38,916 bases of DNA, taken from Bryobacterales bacterium. GTDB lineage: Bacteria > Acidobacteriota > Terriglobia > Bryobacterales > Bryobacteraceae. Positions 25,879-34,704 of the stretch are shown here, piece after piece; position 1 is the first letter of the stretch; each line of letters opens with the position of its first letter. The position numbers and the translations under genes were made by a program. The DNA is taken from NCBI GenBank assembly GCA_003170295.1, contig PNAJ01000136.1, forward strand, positions 1 to 38,916, written 5' to 3'. The notes under the pieces were generated by a model. It saw only the letters and a program-made list of their open reading frames with translations. It was not told the DNA's origin and did not search any database.

Positions 25879-26875
25879 AGAGTCGTCCCCGGTTGAGCAG
25901 CCGCTCAGGATCGAACATTTCTTTCACTTTTGTCATGGTCGCAAAATCGCTTGCCAGAGGGGTTTCCGGGGCATTTCTTGAAAAATACGCATAAACGATT
26001 CCGGAGCGTGCGATGAACGGCACGTCGAGTGTCTCCGCTGTTTTACGCATTTGAGACGCAGACATGGCCATCGGAACAATTATGCCGCCGGGATGCGCCG
26101 CAAGAAAACTGCGGGGAAATTCGCGAATCTCGTCCCACACGGCATCGTCCTCGACACGCGCCAGTGGCAGCTCGCGCTCGTAGCGATCGAGCACAGCCTC
26201 ATTTCCGCCCGCGCGAATCAACAGTCTGAATCCGCGAGGCCAGTTGACGATATCGATCGCGGACGGCTGCAGCACGCCGCTCAGAATACGGTCACGTTCG
26301 GCGAACGCTTCGGCCCCCGTCGCGAACTCCATCACAAACGTCCGCGAGCCGACGGGCACGGGAAACACTTTGAAATTCACCGTCGCGATGGCGGCGAGGG
26401 TTCCAAAGGAGCCGATCATCAGCTTCGCCATGTCAAGGCCGGCGACATTTTTCACCACCATTCCTCCACTCGAAATCAGCTTGCCTTCGAGCGTCGCGAA
26501 GGTCATGCCGATCACCATATCGCGCGCAGTGCCATAGAGACGGCGTCGAGGGCCACTCAGATTCGCGGCGAGCACGCCACCCACGGTCGATTCATCGAGC
26601 CATGGAGGATCAAGCGGCAACATCTGGTTCTGCGCGGCGAGAATGCGAACGAGTTCCGCGAACCGCATGCCCGCCTCGACGCTGATTGTCAGGTCGCGCG
26701 GTTCATACTCGAGCAGGCGTTTCATCGAGGAGATAGAGATGGTGACGTCAGCGGAGGCGGACGGTCCTCCCAGACAGTCCTTCGAAGAATTACCGCCCAA
26801 GCGGATCGTTCGGTGCGCGCACGCGGCCTCGCGCAGCAATGCGGCGAGATCCTCAGGATTTTCGGGTCGAAGCAT
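25865..26875 (-). CDS. glcE: FAD-binding oxidase subunit (GlcE-like)
   Basis: The 336-residue product has a PCMH-type FAD-binding domain: IRLGGNSSKDCLGG, SVEAGMRFAELVRILAAQNQ, DPPWLDESTVGGVLAANLSG, and VVKNVAGLDMAKLMIGSFG. The length and short C-terminal part match GlcE, the smaller flavin-binding subunit of glycolate oxidase, better than full-length GlcD (about 480-500 residues). It works with the adjacent GlcF-like protein. It overlaps the upstream pseudouridine synthase gene by 23 bp and the GlcF-like gene by 14 bp, so the three are translated from one message. Confidence 0.88.
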   Translation of the reverse strand: MLRPENPEDLAALLREAACAHRTIRLGGNSSKDCLGGPSASADVTISISSMKRLLEYEPRDLTISVEAGMRFAELVRILAAQNQMLPLDPPWLDESTVGGVLAANLSGPRRRLYGTARDMVIGMTFATLEGKLISSGGMVVKNVAGLDMAKLMIGSFGTLAAIATVNFKVFPVPVGSRTFVMEFATGAEAFAERDRILSGVLQPSAIDIVNWPRGFRLLIRAGGNEAVLDRYERELPLARVEDDAVWDEIREFPRSFLAAHPGGIIVPMAMSASQMRKTAETLDVPFIARSGIVYAYFSRNAPETPLASDFATMTKVKEMFDPERLLNRGRLYGRI

Positions 26876-27602
26876 TCGAGCCTGTTAACATTCTCACCTC
26901 TTCAGTGGTCAGCGCGCGATGTTTGCCGATCTCGAGGCCGGCGATCTCGATCGGTCCAATCTGCGTACGAACCAATTTGAGCACCTTCGCGCCCAACGCT
27001 TCCACCATCCGGCGCACTTGGCGATTGCGGCCCTCCGTGATGGTAATTTCGAAAAACGAGTGGCGCGCGGAATCACGAATGCGCTTCACAGCCGCCGGGC
27101 GCGTGGGACCATCGGCGAGTTCGATGCCGTTGCGCAGGCGGTCCAGTTGATCGTCTGTCAGCAAAGTCGACGCCTTCACGAGATATGTCTTCGGAACCTT
27201 CGACTCCGGGCTCATGATGTAGTTCGCGAAATCCGTGTCGTTGGTCATGATGAGCAACCCGGTCGTATCCTGATCCAAACGGCCCACTGGAAAAATCCAC
27301 TCGGCCGTCTCGGGCAGCAGATCGTAGACGGTTTTGCGGCCTTCGGGATCCTTATAAGTGGTGAGGTAAGCCTTCGGTTTGTAGAGCAGCAGATAGCGTT
27401 TCTGGGGTGCCGCGAGCGGACGGCCGTCCAGCGTGACGCGATCGCGAGTCACATCGACCCACAGATCGGGCGACTGAATTATTTTCCCGTTGACCGCGAC
27501 GCGGCCCGCCCCGATCCAGCTTCGCGCATCGGTCCGCGAGCCGATTCCGGCCTTCGAGAGGACTCGATCCAACGTCTTCGAGTTGTGTTGCGCGGCACGC
27601 AC
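26853..27602 (-). CDS. rluB: 23S rRNA/16S rRNA pseudouridine synthase, RsuA/RluB type
   Basis: The 249-residue enzyme has an N-terminal S4 RNA-binding domain (LDRVLSKAGIGSRTDARSWI, about residues 11-60). The catalytic domain carries the RsuA/RluB/E/F motif GRLDQDTTGLLIMTND, where the aspartate is the catalytic nucleophile, and the C-terminal GRNRQVRRMVEALG. It isomerises a specific uridine in rRNA; RluB rather than RsuA is a guess from length and order. The start is a GTG at 27602. The divergent formiminotransferase gene also starts with GTG, 18 bp away. Confidence 0.88.
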   Translation of the reverse strand: MRAAQHNSKTLDRVLSKAGIGSRTDARSWIGAGRVAVNGKIIQSPDLWVDVTRDRVTLDGRPLAAPQKRYLLLYKPKAYLTTYKDPEGRKTVYDLLPETAEWIFPVGRLDQDTTGLLIMTNDTDFANYIMSPESKVPKTYLVKASTLLTDDQLDRLRNGIELADGPTRPAAVKRIRDSARHSFFEITITEGRNRQVRRMVEALGAKVLKLVRTQIGPIEIAGLEIGKHRALTTEEVRMLTGSNASTRKS

Positions 27603-27620
27603 TTCTTATCATCGTACAGC

Positions 27621-28490
27621 GTGATTGAGTGTGTTCCCAATTTTTCCGAAGGCCGCGACGAAGCCGTCGTGCGGTCGATTGTCGAGTCTATCGGAAGTGC
27701 GGAGAGCGTACTCGTGCTCGGTTGGGAGATGGATCGCGACCATAATCGCAGCGTGGTGACGTTCGCGGGTCCGCCAGAAGCGGTGGTCGAAGGAGCCATT
27801 CGTGGAGTGGGTCGCGCTGCGGAGTTGATCGATATACGGCGTCACGAAGGCGTGCATCCTCGAGTGGGCGCGGCAGACGTGATCCCGTTTGTGCCGCTCG
27901 ATGGCGGGACGATGGAACAGTGCGTCGAGGCCGCGCATCGTGCGGGCCATGAAATTTGGAATCGCTTTCGAGTGCCAGTTTATTTTTACGAAGCAGCCGC
28001 AAAGTTTGCTGGCCGAAAACGATTGGAACACGTCCGCAGACCCGGTTTTGACGACCTTCCGCCGGATGTGGGAGACGTCGCCACCAATCCGACCGCGGGT
28101 GCGGCCGTCGTGGGCGCGCGCGGATTCCTGATCGCATTCAACATCAATCTGGCGACTCGCGATGTTGAGATCGCGCGAGCCATCGCGAAGAGTATTCGCG
28201 AATCTTCGGGAGGATTCCCGTTTGTAAAGGCGATCGGCCTGCCGCTCGCCTCGCGCGATTGCGCCCAGGTATCGATGAATTTCGTCAACTTTGCCCTTAC
28301 GTCGTTCGACGAAGTGTGGGGCGCGTTGGTTCGCGAAGCCGCACGACACGGCACCCGCGTCGCGTCGACCCAGTTGATTGGATTCGTTCCGCGACGAGCG
28401 TTTGAGTGGGCTCCGGACTTTTTTGAACGCGCGGAAAACTTCGACGAATCGCGGGTTTTGGAGACTCGGATCGCACAATTGTTAAAATAA
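27621..28490 (+). CDS. ftcD: Glutamate formiminotransferase
   Basis: The 289-residue product starts at GTG 27621, because the family opens with IECVPNFSEGRD, exactly as here. It contains RRHEGVHPRVGAADVIPFVP and the C-terminal half typical of the formiminotransferase N- and C-subdomains, but not the cyclodeaminase domain of the bifunctional animal enzyme. It transfers the formimino group of formiminoglutamate to tetrahydrofolate in histidine degradation. No hut genes are nearby. The gene begins 18 bp from the divergent rluB gene and ends 6 bp before lipA. The frame upstream of 27621 is a shadow of rluB. Confidence 0.9.
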   Translation: MIECVPNFSEGRDEAVVRSIVESIGSAESVLVLGWEMDRDHNRSVVTFAGPPEAVVEGAIRGVGRAAELIDIRRHEGVHPRVGAADVIPFVPLDGGTMEQCVEAAHRAGHEIWNRFRVPVYFYEAAAKFAGRKRLEHVRRPGFDDLPPDVGDVATNPTAGAAVVGARGFLIAFNINLATRDVEIARAIAKSIRESSGGFPFVKAIGLPLASRDCAQVSMNFVNFALTSFDEVWGALVREAARHGTRVASTQLIGFVPRRAFEWAPDFFERAENFDESRVLETRIAQLLK

Positions 28491-28496
28491 AATCAA

Positions 28497-29363
28497 GTGT
28501 TAGTCACCATTGAGCCCAAGGTTCCGAGGCCGGCTTGGTTACGAGCCCCGGCGCCGGTCGGCGAAAATTATCGCAACCTGAAGCATCTGGTCGAGACGCT
28601 GAAACTCCACACGGTGTGCGAAAGTGCGGCGTGTCCCAACATCGGCGATTGCTGGAACCGGCGCACCGCGACGTTTATGATCCTCGGCAACGTCTGCACC
28701 AGGCGCTGTGGATTTTGCGCGGTTCAGAAAGGCGCGCCTCTGGCTGTCGATTACGACGAGCCGCGCCGTGTGGCGGAAGCGTGCGCGGCCCTCGGCCTCA
28801 AGTTCGCCGTGATCACCAGTGTGAATCGCGACGATCGCAAGGACGGTGGTGCGGAGCTTTTCGCGCTGGTCATTCGCGCCATTCGCGAACGAGTGGAAGG
28901 CTGCGGCGTCGAAGTGCTGATCCCGGATTTTCAGGGTTCGCATCGGGCGATGGAGATCGTGCTCGAAGCTGCGCCGGACATTCTGAATCACAACACTGAA
29001 ACCGTCCCCAGACTGTACCGGCAGGTTCGCCTCGGCGCGCGGTACGAGCGTTCGCTCGATATGCTGGCGCACGTGAAGCGCGTGAGACCGGAGACACCGA
29101 CCAAATCCGGATTGATGCTCGGACTGGGCGAAACAATCGACGAAGTGCTCGCCGTGATGCGCGACCTGCGAGAGAGCAAGGTCGATATTCTGACGTTGGG
29201 GCAATATCTGCGGCCGTCGCCGAAGCATCTGCCGATCATTCGCTACGCGACGATAGACGAATTCGGGGAACTGAAGCGCCGCGGCTACGAGATGGGTTTC
29301 CGCCATGTCGAAAGCGGTCCGCTGGTGCGAAGCTCCTATCATGCCGCGGACGCCGTTGCTTGA
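28497..29363 (+). CDS. lipA: Lipoyl synthase
   Basis: The 288-residue radical SAM enzyme inserts two sulfurs into protein-bound octanoate to make lipoate for 2-oxoacid dehydrogenases and the glycine cleavage system. Both iron-sulfur motifs are complete: the auxiliary cluster C41-C46-C52 (CESAACPNIGDC) and the radical SAM cluster C67-C71-C74 (CTRRCGFC). The C-terminal RSSY that supplies the serine ligand is also present. The start is GTG 28497; no Shine-Dalgarno sequence is visible, and the gene follows ftcD by 6 bp. No lipB lies next to it. Confidence 0.95.
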   Translation: MLVTIEPKVPRPAWLRAPAPVGENYRNLKHLVETLKLHTVCESAACPNIGDCWNRRTATFMILGNVCTRRCGFCAVQKGAPLAVDYDEPRRVAEACAALGLKFAVITSVNRDDRKDGGAELFALVIRAIRERVEGCGVEVLIPDFQGSHRAMEIVLEAAPDILNHNTETVPRLYRQVRLGARYERSLDMLAHVKRVRPETPTKSGLMLGLGETIDEVLAVMRDLRESKVDILTLGQYLRPSPKHLPIIRYATIDEFGELKRRGYEMGFRHVESGPLVRSSYHAADAVA

Positions 29364-29374
29364 TCCACATCAAA

Positions 29375-30319
29375 ATGATCCAGACGATTACGCTTCCCGT
29401 CCCCTGGGAGCTGAAGTCGGTCAACGTTCATCTGGTCGAATTGGACGAAGGATTCATGTTGATCGACTCCGGGGTCGCGACCGAGGAATGCTTTCAGGTC
29501 CTCGAATCGGCGCTCGCGGAGCGCGGCGTGAAGTGGACCGACGTCCGCACGCTGCTGCTGACCCATTACCATCCGGATCACATCGGGCTGTCGTGGAGAA
29601 TCCTGGAGCTCTCCGGCGCGCGATTAGTGATGCATCGCGCGGATGTGGCTTATCTCGCCGAACTGACGCGCGGGAACGGAGTCCCGTACTACGCGCACGC
29701 GATGCGCATCGGAGGCGTTCCAACGGAGCTCGCCGAGGAAATGGAACGTGCGTTGCGAGGCAACCGCCCGGCGTTTCGCACCCATCATCCGCACCAAACG
29801 CTCGACGGCGGCGAGACGCTCGCAGTGCGCGGAGGAACGCTACAAGTGATCTCGACTCCGGGACACACCCCGGGCCACGTGTGCCTCTATTCTCCGGAGC
29901 ATCGCACCTTGATCTCCGGCGATCACGTGCTTCAGAACATCACCCCGAACATCGCGTGGCATCCAAGTCAGGACATGCTAGCGACGTATCTGGCGTCGCT
30001 CGATTTGCTGCTGCCCTATGAAATCGATCTCGTGATTCCCTCGCATGGCGCGCCGTTTGAAGATCATCGAGCCGTGATTCGTGGAACGGCGGAGCATCAT
30101 GAGGAGCGCTGCGGCACGATCCTCGAACACATTGCACGCACTCCCATGACCGCGCATGAACTAACGCTCGCCATGTGGAGCCGCGGGCTTTCCGCGTTTC
30201 ACCACAACTTCGCGGTGTTTGAAATCCTGGCGCATCTTGAATACATGTCGCGGCGCGGACAAATCGCATCGCAAACTCGCTCCGACGGCGCGATCGCCTG
30301 GACACGAAAACTCGATTGA
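29375..30319 (+). CDS. Metallo-beta-lactamase-fold hydrolase
   Basis: The 314-residue product has the MBL metal motif THYHPDH at residues 63-69, a second ligand region TPGHTPGHVCLY, the bridging aspartate in LISGDHVL, and a final PSHGAPF. The last 70 residues look like a winged-helix-type domain, as in beta-lactamase-like protein 2 relatives. It probably hydrolyses a thioester, ester or phosphodiester in the cytoplasm. The ATG at 29375 is preferred; a TTG at 29360, overlapping the lipA stop codon, is an alternative. Operon with lipA is likely. Confidence 0.88.
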   Translation: MIQTITLPVPWELKSVNVHLVELDEGFMLIDSGVATEECFQVLESALAERGVKWTDVRTLLLTHYHPDHIGLSWRILELSGARLVMHRADVAYLAELTRGNGVPYYAHAMRIGGVPTELAEEMERALRGNRPAFRTHHPHQTLDGGETLAVRGGTLQVISTPGHTPGHVCLYSPEHRTLISGDHVLQNITPNIAWHPSQDMLATYLASLDLLLPYEIDLVIPSHGAPFEDHRAVIRGTAEHHEERCGTILEHIARTPMTAHELTLAMWSRGLSAFHHNFAVFEILAHLEYMSRRGQIASQTRSDGAIAWTRKLD

Positions 30320-30364
30320 ACTTTCGGCCGGTGCCTATCGTATCCTAAGGCGGAGAAATCCCCT

Positions 30365-30565
30365 ATGATGACGTTTCTGCTTTGGTGCCTTCTGCTCGTG
30401 GTGTGCTGGCCGCTCGCGATTGCGGCGCTGTTCATTTATCCGATCGTGTGGCTGATTTTGCTGCCGTTCCGGATCGTCGGGATCGCAGTCAGCGGCGCGC
30501 TCAACCTGGTGTGGTCGATCGTGATGTTGCCGTTTTTCGTAGTCCGGCGGCTCGGGAGGGTGTAG
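30365..30565 (+). CDS. Small hydrophobic membrane protein
   Basis: The 66-residue protein is nearly all hydrophobic, with two or three possible helices (LLWCLLLVVCWPLAIAALFI; PIVWLILLPFRIVGIAVSGA) and a short basic end RRLGRV. GGCGGAG lies about 9 bases before the ATG, which supports translation. No family was recognised. It lies between the MBL-fold and alpha/beta hydrolase genes. Confidence 0.65.
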   Translation: MMTFLLWCLLLVVCWPLAIAALFIYPIVWLILLPFRIVGIAVSGALNLVWSIVMLPFFVVRRLGRV

Positions 30566-30568
30566 CAG

Positions 30569-30598
30569 TCGACTGCCCGCCTTTCTCCGCTGTATAAT
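30569..30598 (+). promoter_or_regulatory. Promoter of the alpha/beta hydrolase gene (leaderless layout)
   Basis: TCGACT (30569-30574, 4 of 6 matches to TTGACA) and a perfect TATAAT (30593-30598) are separated by 18 bp. The TATAAT ends 6 bases before the ATG at 30605, so transcription would begin at or next to the start codon. There is no Shine-Dalgarno sequence. Confidence 0.6.
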
Positions 30599-30604
30599 TC
30601 CCAC

Positions 30605-31276
30605 ATGTTGGTGTCTCGCGCCCTCCCTCTCGCTCTCCTGGCCGCGATGGCCGCCGCACAGCAGAGTATCTCATTTCCCACCGAAGACGGTGGACGCGTT
30701 TGCGCCGATCTCTCCGGCCAGGCCACCCGTGCCGTTGTGCTCGCTCACGGCGGCAGATTCAACAAAGAAAGCTGGCGAGTCCAGGCGAACGCTCTGGTAT
30801 CCGAAGGATTTCGAGTTCTGGCAATCGATTTCCGCGGATTCGGCTGCTCAACCGGTCCCGGCCAGGCTGACTTCGATAACGCGCCCTTCGAGAACGACGT
30901 ACTCGCTGCGGTTCGCTATTTGAAAGCGCATGGCGCCAAAACGGTGTCGGTTGTTGGAGGCAGCTTCGGCGGCGCCGCTGCCGGCGATGCGTCGATCAAG
31001 TCCGCGCCAGGGGACATCGACGGCATCGTATTTCTGGGAGCGGCACCGAACCTCTCCGCGGAGGGGCTGAAATCGCGGGCCTTATTCATTGTTGCGCGCG
31101 AGGACGACAACGGCGCCGGCCCTCGGCTGCCAGGCATCCGCGCCGAGTACGAAAAGGCTCCCCAACCGAAAGAACTGATCGTTCTGGATGGTTCCGCGCA
31201 CGCTCAGTTTCTTTTTGAAACGGACCAGAGCGCTCGTGTCATGCGCGAGATCCTGCGATTCCTCTCAAGGCCATAG
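30605..31276 (+). CDS. Exported alpha/beta hydrolase
   Basis: The 223-residue product has a signal peptide (MLVSRALPLALLAAMAAAQQ) and an alpha/beta-hydrolase core. The nucleophile elbow is GGSFGG, the oxyanion region is AHGGRFNKESW, and the C-terminal GSAHAQFLF holds the catalytic histidine. The acid is likely in REDDNGAG. It resembles dienelactone-hydrolase-type or general esterase families; the substrate is unknown. It is convergent with the ABC ATPase gene, with 11 bp between stop codons. Confidence 0.85.
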   Translation: MLVSRALPLALLAAMAAAQQSISFPTEDGGRVCADLSGQATRAVVLAHGGRFNKESWRVQANALVSEGFRVLAIDFRGFGCSTGPGQADFDNAPFENDVLAAVRYLKAHGAKTVSVVGGSFGGAAAGDASIKSAPGDIDGIVFLGAAPNLSAEGLKSRALFIVAREDDNGAGPRLPGIRAEYEKAPQPKELIVLDGSAHAQFLFETDQSARVMREILRFLSRP

Positions 31277-31287
31277 CACGCGACGCC

Positions 31288-31992
31288 CTACGCGTTCTGC
31301 GTCATCTCTTCCACTACCCGCCCGTCGAACAGGTGAATACTGCGATCCGCGCAGCGCGCGTAGCGAGGATCGTGCGTCACCATGCAAATCGTCGCTCCGC
31401 CGCGATGCAGCTCGCGCATCAGATCCATCACCGCTTCGCCGTTAGCCGAATCCAGGTTTCCGGTCGGCTCGTCCGCCAGCAAAATCGATGGATCCCCGCC
31501 GAGCGCTCGCGCCACCGCCACGCGCTGCTGCTGGCCGCCCGAAAGCTGCGAAGGATAGTGCTTCACCCGATGCCCCATCCCGACCCGTTCGAGCGCCGCA
31601 TGGACTTTTTGTTTCCGCTCCGAACCGGGCATGCCGCGATAAGTGAGCGGCAGCTCGACATTTTCATATACCGTCAGATCGCCAATCAAATTGAAGGCCT
31701 GGAAAATGAACCCGATTTCGCGATTGCGAATACGCGCCCGCTCACTGAGCTTAAGTCCCTGCACCGACTTCCCATTCAACGTGTACGATCCGCCGCTCGG
31801 TGAATCGAGCAGCCCCAAAATCGCCAGCAGCGTCGATTTTCCGCAGCCCGAAGGCCCGGAAATCGAAACGTATTCGCCTTGTCGCACATCCAGATGGATG
31901 TTCAACAGGGCGTGGGTTTCCATGTCGTCCGTGACGAACATCTTCGACACGTCGTCCAGGTGGATCAACTGCCGGCGTTCTGCTTCACTCAT
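31288..31992 (-). CDS. ABC transporter ATPase (MacB/LolD type) without adjacent permease
   Basis: The 234-residue ATPase has Walker A GPSGCGKST, Q-loop FIFQAFNLIGD, signature LSGGQQQR, Walker B ILLADEPTGNLD and H-loop MVTHD. The class matches LolD/MacB ATPases that need an FtsX-type permease, but the next gene downstream is convergent, so the permease is not encoded beside it. An AGGTGA ribosome-binding site at the end of the preceding gene, 4 bp upstream, ties it to the sigma-factor operon. It may energise a permease made elsewhere. Confidence 0.9.
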   Translation of the reverse strand: MSEAERRQLIHLDDVSKMFVTDDMETHALLNIHLDVRQGEYVSISGPSGCGKSTLLAILGLLDSPSGGSYTLNGKSVQGLKLSERARIRNREIGFIFQAFNLIGDLTVYENVELPLTYRGMPGSERKQKVHAALERVGMGHRVKHYPSQLSGGQQQRVAVARALGGDPSILLADEPTGNLDSANGEAVMDLMRELHRGGATICMVTHDPRYARCADRSIHLFDGRVVEEMTQNA

Positions 31993-31996
31993 AAAA

Positions 31997-32614
31997 TCAC
32001 CTCGCTGCTAAGATTTCTTCGAAAAACTTAGTGGCGCGCGGATCTTTCGATCGGCCCAGCCACCGCACTGCTTCCTGCTTCATTTGGGGCGAAACCAGCG
32101 GACGCCGGGCCAGGTCGATCAGCGCCGGCGCTCCGTCCTGATGGCGGGCAATCGCGGAAAGGGCGCTATTGGCAAGCTGCCACTCGACGCCCTTTCGGTC
32201 GCTGCTCGCCTGTGGAGGGATGGCCGGAGGGATGGCCGCAGGGATGAATGTCGAAAGCAGCAATGCGCTCTGCGACCCATCGACGCCCGTCAGCCAGTGC
32301 AGCGGCAAGGAGCCCGCGTCGAACGTGCAATCGATCGCGTAAGTGCGGATTTTCTCCACTTGCCCCGCGGTCACGCGATAGAGCATGACGAACTCCCGGG
32401 CGCCCTCCAGGCTCACCGTGCCGCACATCGAACGTTCTCCCGGAATCTGCGGGACCGAGTATCCGATCCACGCCGATTCGACCTGCATCGCGACGATGGT
32501 GCGGAACGATGCGTCCAGAGATCCATTCACGGCGCGCGTTTCGAGCTTCGCGTTCTCGATCTTCGGCTGACCGAACACCGCGACCGTGAACGCGACCATT
32601 AAGAAGGTTCTCAC
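31997..32614 (-). CDS. Exported HEAT-repeat-like protein
   Basis: The 205-residue product starts at GTG 32614, which overlaps the previous stop codon as GTGA and has GGAG 8 bases upstream. A signal peptide follows (VRTFLMVAFTVAVFGQ). The middle is a beta-rich region of unknown fold (IVAMQVESAWIGYSVPQIPG). The end (ALSAIARHQDGAPALIDLA; RWLGRSKDPRATKFFEEIL) matches one or two HEAT-like helical repeats like those of the neighbouring protein. The function is unknown; it probably works with its neighbour in the periplasm. Confidence 0.72.
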   Translation of the reverse strand: MRTFLMVAFTVAVFGQPKIENAKLETRAVNGSLDASFRTIVAMQVESAWIGYSVPQIPGERSMCGTVSLEGAREFVMLYRVTAGQVEKIRTYAIDCTFDAGSLPLHWLTGVDGSQSALLLSTFIPAAIPPAIPPQASSDRKGVEWQLANSALSAIARHQDGAPALIDLARRPLVSPQMKQEAVRWLGRSKDPRATKFFEEILAAR

Positions 32615-33951
32615 TTCAGAATCTCCATCAGAAAGTCGGTCGCTTCCTTCGATCTCATCTCGCTGAGCCTGCGCACGGCCACTTTCTTCAGCTCCGGATC
32701 GCTTTCTTTCCGCGCGCATTCGATGATCTGTTTTGCCGCTCCCTGGTTACCCAAGGAATTGAGAATCTCGGTCTTAATATTTTTATCGGATTCGGAGCCA
32801 TAGACCGACACCAGGCTCGCCACCGCCTGATCGTCGCGAATATTCCCGAGCTGCCGGATCGCTTCGCGGCGAAGCTCCACATTCTGCTCGCTCTTGGCGA
32901 TGGCCGCCAGATGTTCAATATCGCGCGACATTTCGAAACTCCGCAAAACTGCGCGCTTCACATTCACATCGCTGACAGAACCGTAGACCTCGGAGAGCAA
33001 CTGCCGGCTCTCCTTGGAGCGGTACGTGCCCAGATACTGCACCGCCGTCAACTGAAGATCGGGATTCGAGCCGCCCTTGGCGTAGCGCCCCACGATCTCA
33101 TGCGCCTTGTCCGAACGGCTCTGCGCCAGCACGAATAGCGCGCGCTCTTTCAATCGGGGCGTCATTTTCGGATTGCTCAGCAGTCCTTCGAGCAGGGGCA
33201 CCGCGCGATCTGCGTCCGAATTGATCAGCGCATTGATCGCATAAAGCTTCAGGTCCTCGTCGGCCTGATTTTCAGGCGAGACCGGCTGTCCCTTGCCTTG
33301 CTGCACCTCGGCTTGCAGCGCTTTGGCGTCGTTCAACCAGCTGCTTTGCGGAAACTGCTTCGCCAGCTCGGCCAGCGCGGCCAACGCTTCGTCGCGTTTT
33401 CCAAGTTTATTCAGCGCGTACGCCTTCCAGTAATACGCGCCGTCGGCCCGAGAGGACGGAGTCTTGGAATCGATCACCTTATTGAAAATCTCGACTGCTT
33501 TTTCGTAGTTGTGATTGTCGAGCGCCTGTTTACCCGATTCGTAGGAACCTTCGAAATAGAAGACCTTGTTAGACCTGCCGGGCATGGGGGGCATCGGCGG
33601 CATCGGAGCCGTCGCAGGCTTCGGCATTATATCCTGAGCCAGTTCGAGATTCATGCGCACCTGCGCGATCTCATCTGCGAGGCCGATCCCGATCCCAGCG
33701 CCAATGCCTGCGTCGATTCGGCCCTCGATCGCACGGACAGCGTCGCGCGCCATATCCATCGACCGTTCAATGGTGTTTTCTTTGAGTATTTCGCGTATCT
33801 TGTCCCGTGCCTCGCCCGCTTTTTCACGCGCCAAGTCCATCTGCGCGCGTATCGCCTCCTGATCGACCAGCGGCGTTTGCTGGCCCCAGACCGTCGAAAT
33901 GGCACAGGCTGCCATGAGAGTAATTACTTGAGTTCTACGAAATGGTTTCAT
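32611..33951 (-). CDS. Exported TPR/HEAT-repeat protein
   Basis: The 446-residue product has a signal peptide (MKPFRRTQVITLMAACAIST...GQQ). A helical, charged segment (about 30-105) and a proline/methionine linker (PMPPMPPMPG) follow. Next come TPR-like repeats (about 130-215, GSYESGKQALDNHNYEKAVE) and then about eight HEAT repeats (LPLLEGLLSNPK-type, VRRLSEMRSKEATDFL at the end). Such solenoids are protein-binding scaffolds. It follows an ECF sigma / anti-sigma pair by 21 bp, so it is a likely member of that regulon. Confidence 0.85.
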   Translation of the reverse strand: MKPFRRTQVITLMAACAISTVWGQQTPLVDQEAIRAQMDLAREKAGEARDKIREILKENTIERSMDMARDAVRAIEGRIDAGIGAGIGIGLADEIAQVRMNLELAQDIMPKPATAPMPPMPPMPGRSNKVFYFEGSYESGKQALDNHNYEKAVEIFNKVIDSKTPSSRADGAYYWKAYALNKLGKRDEALAALAELAKQFPQSSWLNDAKALQAEVQQGKGQPVSPENQADEDLKLYAINALINSDADRAVPLLEGLLSNPKMTPRLKERALFVLAQSRSDKAHEIVGRYAKGGSNPDLQLTAVQYLGTYRSKESRQLLSEVYGSVSDVNVKRAVLRSFEMSRDIEHLAAIAKSEQNVELRREAIRQLGNIRDDQAVASLVSVYGSESDKNIKTEILNSLGNQGAAKQIIECARKESDPELKKVAVRRLSEMRSKEATDFLMEILK

Positions 33952-33972
33952 GCTTTGTTCCCTTTTTTCCCG

Positions 33973-34704
33973 TTACAGAGTTGTTGAATTTCCAGCGGAT
34001 TGCTCCACTTGCGATCCGAAAATCTTTACCTTGAAAAGAATGCCCCGGTCCTCAATCTGGCGGTGCAGTTCTTCCAGCTGCCGCGCCGACACTTCCGAGG
34101 GGCTGTGCGCGATCTCGAGCAGCACCCGCTCCAGCTCTTCGAGCAGCGCCGCCGTCGCCACGTCCCCATTGGTCGCCGCGGTTTGGCGGTACAGGCGATT
34201 CGATTCGAGCAGATCCTCGGCGGTGTTCCGCTCGTAAGAAATGTCGAGCCGGCCGGCGACGGGCGCACCCGCGTTGACCAGTTCCACCAGCACCATCTCG
34301 CTGCGCTCCAGATGATCGCCCACGGCCACCAGCAGGACTCGCTCGCGTACACCGCTGTCACTCGCCGCCATCTGGCGCGGCGCCGGTCTCTGCCAACTGT
34401 GGCCAGCGAGAAACGCCCCGATGACCAGCAGCGCCATCGCCGCCGCAGCAAACATGGGACGACGCCAGCCGAATAGCAGCCAGCGAGACCGCTTTCCCAT
34501 CCGCCCCTCAATCGCCGCCCATACGCGATTCTCATAATCCGGCGCGCGCTCCGGCACCGGAAAACTGTCTACCGAATTGAGCACGCGCTGCAGCGCCTGA
34601 TAACTCGCGCGACACTGCTCACAAGCGCCGATGTGGTCTTCGATCCCGGCGCCTTCGCCGTAATAATAGAGAACGAATTGTTCTTCCGTAGGATGGTTCA
34701 TCAT
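33973..34704 (-). CDS. Membrane anti-sigma factor with zinc-finger motif
   Basis: The 243-residue product has an HxxxCxxC motif (DHIGACEQCRASYQAL, about residues 23-38) typical of ZAS-type anti-sigma domains, one transmembrane helix (PMFAAAAMALLVIGAFLAG, about 83-101), and a C-terminal domain predicted outside the cytoplasm. It would hold the upstream-encoded sigma factor at the membrane and release it on a signal. The ATG at 34704 overlaps the sigma stop codon as ATGA; ATG 34701 is an alternative. Confidence 0.88.
   Translation of the reverse strand: MMNHPTEEQFVLYYYGEGAGIEDHIGACEQCRASYQALQRVLNSVDSFPVPERAPDYENRVWAAIEGRMGKRSRWLLFGWRRPMFAAAAMALLVIGAFLAGHSWQRPAPRQMAASDSGVRERVLLVAVGDHLERSEMVLVELVNAGAPVAGRLDISYERNTAEDLLESNRLYRQTAATNGDVATAALLEELERVLLEIAHSPSEVSARQLEELHRQIEDRGILFKVKIFGSQVEQSAGNSTTL

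Noticed and set aside
24397..25896. Plus-strand frame of 499 codons opposite the glcF-like gene
   Set aside because: The opposite strand encodes two complete ferredoxin motifs and CCG domains. This frame is histidine- and arginine-rich shadow sequence.
26919..27620. N-terminal 234-codon extension of the formiminotransferase frame
   Set aside because: It is the antisense of rluB; the family start IECVPNFSEG is at 27621.
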